Positions 10,401 through 22,400 of a DNA stretch of 64,000 nucleotides are shown in pieces. Under the pieces are notes generated by a model. It saw nothing but the letters and a program-made list of their open reading frames with translations, was not told the origin of the DNA and searched no databases. Source of the stretch: Larimichthys crocea (Eukaryota > Chordata > Actinopteri > Sciaenidae); assembly GCF_000972845.2 (NCBI RefSeq), contig NC_040019.1, positions 13,209,409-13,273,408 of the forward strand, written 5' to 3'. The stretch's first letter is position 1. Each line of letters begins with the position of its first letter. Position numbers and translations under genes: made by a program.

Positions 10401-13400
10401 TTTTAATGATTCAGAAACCAGCCAGCTTGTTTTGTTTGTTTGTTTTAATGATTCGAACCAGCAGCTTGTTTGTTAATGATTCGGAACCAGCCAGCTGTTT
10501 GTTTTAATGATTCAGAACCAGCAGCTTGTTTGTTTGTTTTTTAATGATTGGAACCAGCAGTTTGTTTGTTTTATATGATTCAGACCCGCAGTTTGTTTGT
10601 TTTAATGATTCGAACCAGCATGCTTGTTGTTTTAATGATTCGCGAACCAGCAGCTTGTTTGTTTTAATGATTCGAACCAGCAGCTTGTTTTGTTTTAATG
10701 ATCGGAACCCGCAGTTGTTTGTTTAATGATCAGAACAGCCGTTGTTTGTTGTTTTATGATTCGGAACCAGCAGTTTGTTTGTTTTAATGATTCGGAACCA
10801 GCAGCTTGTTTGTTTGTTTGTTTTAATGCATTCAGAACCCAGCTCGTTATTTGTTTGTTTAATGATTCGGAACAGCAGCTGTTGTTTTTAATGATTCAGA
10901 ACAGAGTCGTTGTTTGTTTGTTTGTTTTAATGATTCGGAAACAAGCAGCTTGTTTGTTTGTTGTTTGTTTTTAACGCTGGATTGTTTTGCTCACGTGCTC
11001 GTGGTCTCAGCTGGTTTTAAAAGTCCAGACTTCGCTGACTCCAGCCTCGGTTCGGTTCGGTTCGGTTCTGCTTACCTTCACGATCTGGTCGTCGATGTGA
11101 CCGGACCCACAAAACCAGAACCGCCCGAAGAACGCCGGAGGACCACCGGCCAGCCACCGAAGCCAACGGCCGCTCTGGACCCGTTAACGGCCATGGCAGC
11201 TGTTTAGCTCTGTTATAGCTTGTTATGACAGCTGACAGGCAGTCGTAGTGTAGTCTGTAGTTGTAGTCTGTAGTTGTAGTTCTGTAGTTGTAGTTGTAGT
11301 TTGTAGTCTGTCTGTCTGTATCTGTGTCGGTGTTTGAAGCGGACAGCGCGCGCAGCACCGGCGGGCCGGGTTGGTTGTTTGGTCTCAAGTGAACCGGCAT
11401 CGTCGGTGGGTTTTTGCACACAATTTATATGTCCGCTGGACAGCGCCCCTTTCCTCCAAGCTTGCGCGGCGATGATTCTGGGACTTGGAGTTCCAAACAA
11501 CAGCGTCCCTAACACGAATCTTCATGCGCTCGATTCCAACTCAGTACCTTCCGTTAAGATTAAATAATAAATAATACACAATTTTTACTTTCACAGGCGG
11601 CCCCTTCCTCCTGTCACCCGTACAGTAAATGAGGTATTCACGGCAAATAACAGAAACAAACACAAAAGAACCATACAAAGTTCAATTACAGGAATGCAAC
11701 ATTAAAGACAGGTTAATAGCCCCATGCTCATTTTTGATGTATTAATTTACTCGTTTGTTTTTGTGAATGTACATCAATACACAAACCATTTCGAAACAGT
11801 TTCAGTCCAAACTTTCCAGAGGGTCCCAATACTTTTCAGCCCGCGACCCCAAGAAACACGATTACACTACATTTTTTTAATGTTTTGGGGATTGATTTCT
11901 AAATAATCAGTGTATAAACTCCTTCGGCGATCCTGTCAAGACTCAATCTTATCTAAGGTTTTAATTCTACTTACATATTCTATACGTTCCACGGTACATA
12001 GAGGGGGTTTGTTATTTAACATGTTTTTTATACATGTGTGTAGTAGTGGTTAAATGGCTGAATTGTATCAATAGTGTATGTTTTTAATAACTTTTTTTTG
12101 TGTTTTCTTGCTGTCACTTCACTTCTCTCAGCTGACCGTTTGGGAGCAGCTGGAACAAAAATTAAATCACCATTTCCCTGCGGGGGATTAATAAAGTATT
12201 TCTGATTCTATTCTTAAAAGTTTTTAACTTGGAACCAGTGGTCTAAAATTTACTTTATTTTGATTTACATTTTACTCTAACTACTGCACTTTGAAACAGT
12301 CTGAGGTACTTCACTTGCGTAGTTTCATGTTAGCTACCTGACTCCGCTACTTAAGGCAGGGGGGGGATCATAGACTTGTGCTGCTGTTTTTCAAAAGAAA
12401 ACCGTACGGACAAAAAAAATTAGTGATCAGTTAGAAAATAAAATTGCGGGTTTTGAAGGTACTGGAACACTAAAATACAAGAGTGATGACAAAAACCGTT
12501 ATGATCATTGTCATTATCATCATCAATTCATTAATTATTATTATTCTTATTATTATTCTTATTATTATTTATTATTTAAGTATTTAACAAAGAGTCAACT
12601 GTATACTTGAACACGTTTGTTTAACATGTTTATACATTATATTTAATATCATGGTTTCCAATGATGCCTGGGAGTAAATGTTTTCTTTGATTATGCGGAG
12701 CTGACCCAGTGAGCGATTCAAGTGTAATTTAATCAGCGCGTAAAAAAACACTCTCAGTATTCAAGTTGATCTACTTAACCACGTTAATAATTCAGTATGA
12801 AGACCAAACACACACGAATCCCGGGTCCATTGAAGTCATGTGTTCTGAACACTGGCAACATTAACATTGTTAAGGATCTGTCTATATGCAAATTGAGTCC
12901 GGATTCATCTAAATGCCTGTGCAGGGGCAGCTCAGCGTTAATAAGAGAGCTAAAGATGATGACGTTTGAATGCACTCTATTTTAATGTGCTGAAAAGTTT
13001 GTTAATAATATAAAGATAATTGGATAACAAAAAAGTTTAACATCGTTTGTTTTCAGTGAGCTTTACAAGGAGCAGACCTCAGCGCTTGACCTCATTTTTA
13101 ATTAATTACTCAGATCTAGCATACCTTACTGATTTCCTTGTTATCAACCGCAGGTCCAACGAACAGCAGACACCGCTGCCGACAGGCACCGTGAGAGAGG
13201 CCCGCCACTATGATCCAACAGCCACGTGAGCTTTGTGATGCCCATTTCTAATGTCTGAGAAAACAACGAGCTGAAGCCTGGATGGACTTTTACAGTCCAG
13301 TCATGAGCAGTGATGATGCAGAGGAGCTTGCAGCGGGTGTGGGCCGGGTTTATAGCTTGCAGACCTCCACCTCCTCTCCACTCCTCCTCCTCCACCTCAC

Positions 13401-16400
13401 CACTGAGGGGGCGTGCGCACATTTGTACTCTATCATCCCAAATTTCATACCAAGTCCACACGAAGTCACGCTGCAGTCAGATGACAGATGGTCATCACAC
13501 ACATGTTGAACTTTACTCCAGGTGGAGGATACTTTTTGTTATTGTGGTTTCAGTTTGCGGGATGTCCATGTGTGCAGTATATCGTGATTGTATAGAAGAT
13601 AGATAGATAGATAGATAGATACGATAGCTAGATAGATAGATCGATAGATAGATGATCGATATACTTTTTATCCCAAGTGGGAAATTATAGTGCAGCAGCG
13701 CATTACACAAAGTGACAACAAAGAATAAAAATTATTACTATTATAAGCAAAATATCATAATAAAATATCAAAAAAGCAATCGGCAAATACGATAAAATAA
13801 AATTATATGTACAGAGGTATAACAGCACGTTTGGCAGTGTTGATTGTGTTGCATTGTCGATTGTAGTTTGTCTGTTTGCTGACACACTAATTGTTCCTGG
13901 TTTGTTTGTTTTTCGTGTGTTGTTTTTTCTATGCATAATTTGAAATAAAAGAAAAATATTCCAACGTTACTCATCATGTTGCAATCTGGAGAATTTAAAA
14001 TTTAAATACATAACAATAAATAAATGTTTCAAAGTCTGTGTCCTCCGGTTGACCCCACACTGACCTGTGATCAGCTGAACGGTGTCTCTGTCATTCGTAG
14101 TCTGTTCTCACACTATGTAACTTTGGGCCGGGTCGGGAGACGTACGTAACGCTTACGGGCACTAAGTCCCCACCCCGCACTATTTCACTGATTCTGGTGC
14201 AAACTGGATCATTATTTTCTGGAGGAAATGTTTTTCTGGTTTTCCTCTGATGCTCCGGGCTGCTCCGCCTCAACTCTCTGTGATTACAGAGTTTATGATG
14301 GACAGTGAAAGTAAACTGCTGAAGCTGTAGCTGCGTTAGCTAAGTTCGTCAGCTCGGCGGTGCGCTCGAGGACGGGTACCCGTCGCTCTGAGCTCACCGC
14401 GAAGCTGACGACTGAGTGTTTGTACCAACAGGCGTTATGGACGACAGGAAGACGAAGAGGAGGTAAACAGGCTCAGCAGCTTTCTATGTACATGTGGCAG
14501 AGGAGAATAGAGTGAAGAGGACGCTGACGGAGGAAGCTAAGAAGGAGGAAAAGGAGAGAGTGAGCGAGCAGAAAGCGCCGGGCAAGAGTAAATGTGGGAC
14601 TGACTTTTATGGTGGTGAGAGCTTGGTGAAAGAGGTTTTTCCCTACCCACTTGTCCCGGTTGTTGGTGACCCGTCTGGACCTGCTTTTTATAGGAAAGTG
14701 TCATGAGATAATTGATAAACTCGATAGATAAAATCAAACTGAACGAGCTGCAGACTGGAAGGTGATTGGAAACACAGGGAACATGACATGACGAGGGTTT
14801 TTGTGAGTCTGACTCGTGTGAGGATATTGAAGACGCTGGTCGCATGAAGCCAACCAGGGTCTAAGACAGAGGTGTCTCTCCTGTACAGATTGTACAGCCC
14901 TCGAGGAAAACTGGACTTGTGACTTTGGGCTGTCCAAATAAAATTGATTTGAATTTGATTTGATTTTGATTTGTGTTGTGATCTCGGAGAACGTGCACGC
15001 ACCTAAACGTTTCTCTACGCTCAAAAAAAAATACAAAAAAAAAATAAAAAAAAAAATCAAAAAAAAAATGTTGAGGGGCAATTCTTAAACTTGATTAGTG
15101 CGCGTCGGGCTGTTTTGCTGTTGATGGTGTGTGTGTGTGTGTGTGGTGTGTTGGTGTGTGTGTGGTGTTGTGTGGTGTGTGTGTGTGTGTGTGTCATTTC
15201 ATTTGTGTTTCTTACAGACATCGTTTGTGTAAAAACCTGCAAGGCGACCGCTGTGACGTAACCTGACCATCGTTTCGTTCTTTGATCCTTCTCTGGGGCA
15301 TCACGTGTTTTACGGTATATAATGTCCCCCTCAGGTGAAATTAGTCTCCAAATATAGTGTCAAATGTGATTTGTTTGTTTTTCAGCTTTGATATCAGGAA
15401 GTCTCAAACTTTCCAACCTTCACCCATCAGAAAGTTTTCCTTGGATAAGATCTAAAGCTACTATTTAGGCCGGCCTGTGGCCATCTGATGGTGGAAATTT
15501 GGAACATTTTTGCCGTTTAAAAAACAGGGTCATCTCATCCGTTTCCACCTATTGTCTTTATCAAGGCCCATGATACCCCCTCCATGAATGCTCCTCACGG
15601 GCTGTAGTTGTTTTTTCCGTTTTTGAACTCTCCAAAACTCTCAAGGGTCTCCTCGCTCTGGGTGAAGTTGGCCAAAAAGTTAATTAGAGGACTTCATAAA
15701 TCATCAATGAAACACGCAGCTGCAGGCGTTACCGTGACATCAGACCATCAGATCATTTTTAATTAGCGCCATTTTATAATGCTAACACAGTAATGTTCCA
15801 ACAGGTCTGATGCTTTTCCTGTGGTCACGATTTTAGTTTACCGCGTCAGCACGCAAGATTTCTCTTTGAAACCTCAAAACAATGCACTTCCTGTCTGCTA
15901 ATGTACTTATATACTATAAATACTATAAATGAATTATTAGCAGCTGTGATTGGTCCGAAGTTCATCACAGCCATGCTGATATTCAAAAATAACATCACGA
16001 CTTGAGTGATATGTTGTTTTCTGGGTTAAACAGTACTCAGTCATGACTTCTTTGCATTGTGCATAAATGTTGTCCTCCTTGTTCATCTTTATTAAGACTG
16101 TAAGCTGTAATGTGAAGAGTGATTCTGCCACTTAAAGTCTCCGTGCTGTTATTCTCTATCATCAGCAACGCATGCAATGACTCGTCCAATCAGATTTACC
16201 TGGTCCAACTAAACCTAAAATATACAAACTACCCAGGAGCAGACCAACATCTGAATCAACGCGGATGCATCAACGTTGCCTCAACATTGAAATATTAACA
16301 TGAAACTAGATCAGAAAGACCTACATCGATGTTAGTTCGACTTAAAATCAATCATTGAACCAACATTGAATTAACTCTGATTCAAATGTTTCTTCACAGC

Positions 16401-19400
16401 TTCAGCATTGAAAAGCGAAGGAATATCAGCATTTATTTCAATGTCATGAGCCTTAACCTTCAACTCTGATGGAGTTTCAACACTGCAATAACGTTCCTGT
16501 GATGTCTGGGTACACCAATCTTTCAAAATCTATCACATGTTCAGATTTACTGCTCAAAGTTGTTTGCAACATGCTGTTTGTGCATAGGTAGATATTTCAT
16601 TGATCCAAAGGTAAATTTCAGCCTCCATCTTATTCAGCATGAGACATAAAACGTACTTTAAAAATTGGAATCTATCAGGTGAATCGGCATTAAACTTACG
16701 ATCTCTACCAATAGAAAAAAATATATAAAAATTAAAATTACCAAGTCATTGTTTTAATAGATAGAACTTTTTATATCGGATGAGAAAACTGGCCATCCAC
16801 CTGGGACAAATGCGTGAGTTAGTCTGCGTTGAAGGTCATTTTTTAAGCGATGACACATAATATATATCACAACACATGATGTCGTGGATTGCTATGTTAA
16901 AGGCATTCTTATAAACAGGAAGCCCTCAAGGCTCTTCTGTGAAAACTTCCTTTTTATTAAATGCCATTATAAGCATTTAGGACGGAAGGCCTGTGAGGAA
17001 AATCTGTGTCTTCTCTAACGCGGGAGTACAAACATGGGTGCTTTTTAAAGGCTGAAAACTGTTCGAGGACGAGTGATTTCACAGAGCAGTCAGATGAGGG
17101 GCGCGGTGGGCTGCTGTCTGTGGCCTTAGTCCTGTTAAACGGTATGAAAGTCCTGATGATATCACATGTATCAGTAAGAGAGGACGCTCTTCTTCACCCT
17201 AAATTCACCAATCATAAAAAGATGTGCGGTTCGACATTTCAAAGCCAGTCGAGTCCTCGAAGCAGGAAAAACGTTTGGCATGACGTTCAGAGCACACAAT
17301 TATGTGCCATACATTCGCCAACGCTGCCGTAATTGATGGGCGGGACTCCGCGTCTATGCGACCCATCTTTGGAGTCGCATAATCTTGGAGTTGATATTTG
17401 TCGGTTGTTGTAGACAGAAAAGTCTGAAAATGAAGAGTTGGACGGACGGCACATGTCTCGCAGAGTCATCACCGTCTGAAAACAGTGCATAGATGTAAAA
17501 CAAGAGCCGACTGAAAACTCTCAGTATGAACCTGCATTAAACCAGCACTGTGGTTCCGAGGGGAGCGTTCAACCAGACGAGTGCAAAAGCAAACAGGGAA
17601 AGTCATTTTCCACAAAACATTGTAGCCCCGGCCTGTTGGTTGGTCACCACTTTAGTCAAGACTGAAAGGACTCTTCCCGGTTGGATTGCTGTGAGAACAG
17701 GGGTTCTACGTGCACAAGTTTGGGACTTATATTTATGAACTATGTCTACTTGACTTGTCCCCAGAGATGTGTCTCATGACGTGGTGATCGTTTGTGGGTT
17801 TGAGTGACATGTCTTCAAAAGCTATGGATGGATGCCATTAAAGTTTGACCCACGTGTTTGTTACGACCCAACCGGACCAAACCGCATCGCTGGGACCAAA
17901 TCGGGCCAGGGGAACCACTACGCTTTACCTTTGCATACACAATTAAACTCTTTACACAAAGTTATTCTATTCTATTTATTTTTTAAAGATGACTTTGCAT
18001 TTTGATGTAGGCCCAATGGATGCACAGATTCTGGGCAGACCAGGGAGTGTTTATCTTCAAACCTTAAGCAAACTAAAGGCGTTAAAGTAGCCGATCATCA
18101 GTTTGACACGGCTCCCAAAACAAAAAATTTTGACTGAAAAATAGTTTTCAGGTTGAAAAAAACTGAAAACAGAGCGTGGTTGGTTTTTGTTACAGGCAGA
18201 ATAACAGCTGACGTGTTAATGGTACTTCTGTCGTATTTTAAAAATTCTCCCAAATGAAATGGATCCCAGTGGGCCGCCAAGTAATCCTGCAGACGAATCC
18301 GTCATTCAGGTGACACAACGCGGCAGTACTGCACTCTGAAAACTCTGTTATTTTCAGCAGCTTGTGCCTACAACACAACCATTTTTCACTGTCATCGAGC
18401 GAAGCATGCACAGCGGCACAAAAGTAAAAAAAAAATAGGAAGCACAAGCCTAAGGTGTTGGTGCCTTAAAATGTCATGTCAGTGTTTACCCACGTTATAC
18501 GCTCCATGTGCCTGCTGGATGGTTTCAACACGTGGCTGCTGTCCCCTTTCTTCCCCTTTCCTGTGTTTAACAATAACACAAAGGCTGTCACAAGCCTCCA
18601 TCACACTGTCTGCAGGTAAACAAGCCTCCATCACACCTGTCTGCGGGTAACGCGCCTCCATCACACCTGTCCGCAGGTAAAAGCCTCCATCACACTGTCT
18701 GCAGTGTAACGAGCCTCCATCACAACCTGTCTGCAGGTAACGAGCCTCCATCCACACCTGTCTGCCAGATAACGAGCCTCCATCACACCTGTCGCATGTA
18801 ACGAAGCCTCCATCACACCTTGTTGCATGTAACGAGCTCCCATCCACACCTTGTACTGTAGGTTAAACGAGCTCTCCCATCCACACCTGTCTGTAGGTAA
18901 CGAGCCTCCATCACACCTGTCTGCCATGCAACGAACCTCCATTCCACCTGTCCGCAGGTAACGAGCCTCCATCACACCTGTCCGCATGAAACGACCCTCC
19001 ATCAACCTGTCCGCAGGTAACGAGCCCTCCATCCAAACCTGTCCGCATGTAAACGAACCTCCATCACACCTGTCCGCAAGGTAACGAGCCTCCATCACAC
19101 CTGTCTGCAGGTAATGAGCCTCCATCACACCTGTTGCATGTAACGAGCCTCATCACACCTGTCTGTAGGTAACAAGCTCCATCCACACCGTCTGCAGGTT
19201 AAACGGCATCGATCACAATGTTCGAATGTAAGAAGCCTCATCCAAACCTGTCTGCAGGTAAGCGAGCCTCATCACACCTGGAAAGGTGGGTCGGATGGCT
19301 CGGGTCAACACTTGATGTCGTTCTTGTGTCATTCTTTCTCATTTATTTATATATCTTATCTGTATCATTGTCATGTCCATCCGGGATGTTCTTCTAGTTT

Positions 19401-22400
19401 GTCTCTGTCAGGTTTGTTGGTTTAGGTTCTTCTCGGCTCTCTAAGGATGATGACGGACTGACTGAAGGACTATGAAGGACTGATGAAGGACTGATGGTCT
19501 GCCTCTGACCCCTGCATGTATTTAAGACGCCCACTCCTCTATGTTGAAATGGGCCTCTGACATTTGGCTCCTTCATGAAGGCATGAAGTGTATTGCTTAC
19601 CCCCATGTCGGACTTCCTGCGCCCACCTTTCTCACATAAAACCGACGGAGAGCTCCCGTTATCAAGTGTACACCACGAGGGCAGAAGTATTCACCGAAAG
19701 AACATTAGTATATAAAAGCGGCTGATTATGTCCCCAGATCAAATAAATATAATTGTCTGTGTAGAGGATTGTTTGTCCATCAAAACAAACAAAACAGCAA
19801 CTCATTTCCTCAACAAAAATAACAACGAATATTAGCAAAAACATAAAATAAACTAGCTGCGTGGTGTCATCCGTACCAACCCAGGTGTAGGGTTACTCAT
19901 TCCCCTGATGCACTGAGCTCTCCTTCAGGTGTTACATGTTTCAGTGAGCTGTGTTGCAAAATCATGGCACATTTAATGAGTTATTATTATAAAACTGAAC
20001 AAAAACTGGCTGTGAAAAAAACTTTTAGTAACTGCGTATGAATAAAAACTGAACTAATATAAAATATGACTTTAGTTTTCTCAGATAACTACAGTATCAG
20101 CAAACACGCACAAGGAAGGCGGCTGGTGCACAAGTTTAACCCTGATATTTTAAAATAATAACTAACAAAAACTAAACTAAAACAATAAAAAATGAACTAA
20201 AACAAGAAAACACACCAAAATAAAAATACGAACGATAATGAAACTCAAGTTTTGATGTGAGACAGAGTCTAAAACCTGGCAGTCTCCGTGACGTCCCCGC
20301 AGACTGTCCTGAAACCTGGACTTAGTCTCCGTGACGTCCCCGCAGACGTCTGAAACCGGACATCGTTCTCCGTGACGTCCCCGCAGGGACTGTCTGAAAC
20401 CTGGACGTAGTCTCTTGAAGACGTCCCCACAGGACTGTCTAAAACCCTGGCACCTAGTCTCTGAGACTGTCAAGACTGTCTTGAAACCTGGAGTTAGTCT
20501 CCGTGACGTCTCGCAGGTACTGTCTTAAAAAACCTGGACCGTAGTCTCCGTGACGCTCGCAGACTGTCTACAAACCTGGAAGTAGTCTCCGTGACGTCCC
20601 TGCAGACTGTCTAAAACCTGTACGTAGTCTCCGTGCAGCCCCGCAGACTGTTGAACCCTGGAGTAGTCTTGAGACGTCCCCACAGACTTTTCTCAAACCT
20701 GGACGTCGTCTCTGTGACGTTCCCCGCGACGTCTTAAAACTGGACTGTAGTCTCCGGTGACGTCCCCACAGACTGTCTAAAACCTGGCGTAGGTCTCGTG
20801 ACGTCCCCGCAGATGTCTAAAAACCTGACGTCGTCTCCGTGATTGTCCCTGCAGGACTGTCTAAAAACTGGACGTAGTCTCTGTGAAGTCCCCACAGACT
20901 GTCTAAAACCTGGAGTCGTCTCCGTGCGTCCCCGCAGACTGTTCTAACAAACCTGGACGGGGTCTCCGTGACGTCCCTCGCAGACTGTCTAAAACCTGGA
21001 CGTAGTCTCTTACTTTCCCCGCCAGACGGTCCACAACCTGGACACTTCCTGTGTTGCCGCTTTCACCGCACTACAACAACACAACATGATACTTTACTTG
21101 TAATAGATTACTTCTACTCTGTTGTTTTATGCTTTTATTTAGTCTACATCCAAAGTACTTTTCCCGTTCTGTATTTACTACACTATTTAGCAACAATAAT
21201 GACCTGCCACTCAGTACCAGTCTGTTTATAGGACTCATGTTTTCTTGTCTAGGACTGCACCTATGATGAAACAGAATGTACCCATCATGCTCTGTGTTGT
21301 ATCCGCCTCTGTCAGGAGGGCGTGTCCTGCACTTCCCATCTCCATTCATCAGTGAGTCAGGCAGGTTAGACGGTACGGCCTCATTACCGCAAAACTGGAC
21401 TGCTCGTGCTCACTGATGACTTCTCACTTTCATCACAGTCGGTGCTGAAGACTGGATTTCACGCAGCTTTGGACGAATTAAACCAGACCAGCTTGTAGAA
21501 CCAAACACACACTCCCACCCCCCCCCCCATACATGGAGATTTGAAAGCATGGTAGCAAACGTGCTCTTGTTAAAGCCAGAGAAGGTAAGAGTTTATATGT
21601 GATATGATTATTAATTATCATTTGTTTTGAACAGTTTTTAGACTATTTAATCTTGCAGGTTTCCTCACGATTCTTTGTCAGGGTTGAGGTGTGGAGGATG
21701 TTTTCTGGTCACTTCTTTATGGGGATCTGAGGACAGTGACTTCACCAAAACAAAAGTGTTTGCGAGCACGAGGAACGATGAAACTGATCACAGATCAGTG
21801 CTTTCTGGGCTGATATGACCTTTAAGCCCTTTTTTTTTTTTCAAATTCGGCCAAAAACTGGTTTCATCTTCACTCAACAATACTTTGTTTTTTGTTTTTT
21901 TGCTCATTGTATCTAGTGAAATATTTTCAAGACTGAAAAAAGGAAATGTACTTACTTATGTTTTCCAAACGGCTGTCTGTGGGGCAACTGAGATGTGATC
22001 TTCAGGTGACAGCATGGCCTTTAACTTTGAAAGTAAGTTGCAGAGTAATGTGGTCCCACGGCTTTTTCACCGCTTGCCAGAGCTATTAATAGTTCATTCA
22101 CTGTAGCAGAGCGTACTTGTCTGAAACCTGACGGGCTGGCCGTGCATTCCACGCGTGCACGTTTGGTATGTTTTTCTCCAGGCAGTGCCACCGAACATAT
22201 GTCAGAGACTCATCACTTTGGTACAATGTTTACAGTCTAAAATATTGTCATGCTTTGCAGGTGGAGGGAAACGGCAGGAAGCTGGAAGTGGAAAGAAATG
22301 CTTCGCTTTACAAATCAACCAGTGTGTGGACCTGGCCATGAAATAGGTGTGTGTGTGCACATGAGTACAAATACGTGTGCTGGTTGTTTCTGTGATTTCA

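Larger units (their letters stand above)
1..18291. repeat. Giant inverted repeat (about 9 kb arms)
   Basis: The first bases of the window reappear as their reverse complement at the other end (for example the motif TTTCATTTGGGAGAATTTT near 36 and its complement near 18240-18260). The pairing continues inwards through the retroelement tail, the tetranucleotide microsatellite, both scarb1 first exons and the 31-bp minisatellite. The right arm has many single-base insertions and deletions, while the left arm reads cleanly: both first exons are open on the left and frameshifted on the right. The arms also differ in length at the tetranucleotide tract (about 340 bp left, about 65 bp right). The pairing reaches base 1, so it may continue beyond the window. 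Most likely a long-read or assembly artefact; a true palindromic duplication is possible but less likely. Confidence 0.93.

Noticed and set aside
7597..10970. CRISPR-like regular direct repeats of about 31 bp
   Set aside because: There are no unique spacers; units are contiguous, and the host is a vertebrate.
11017..11515. A second, inverted scavenger receptor gene copy
   Set aside because: Only first exons are present, they are frameshifted, and the whole flank mirrors the left arm; explained by the palindrome.
18479..19128. Repeated MEARYLQTG open frames on the minus strand
   Set aside because: They result from a 30-bp minisatellite and are broken by indels; no start, splice or promoter context.
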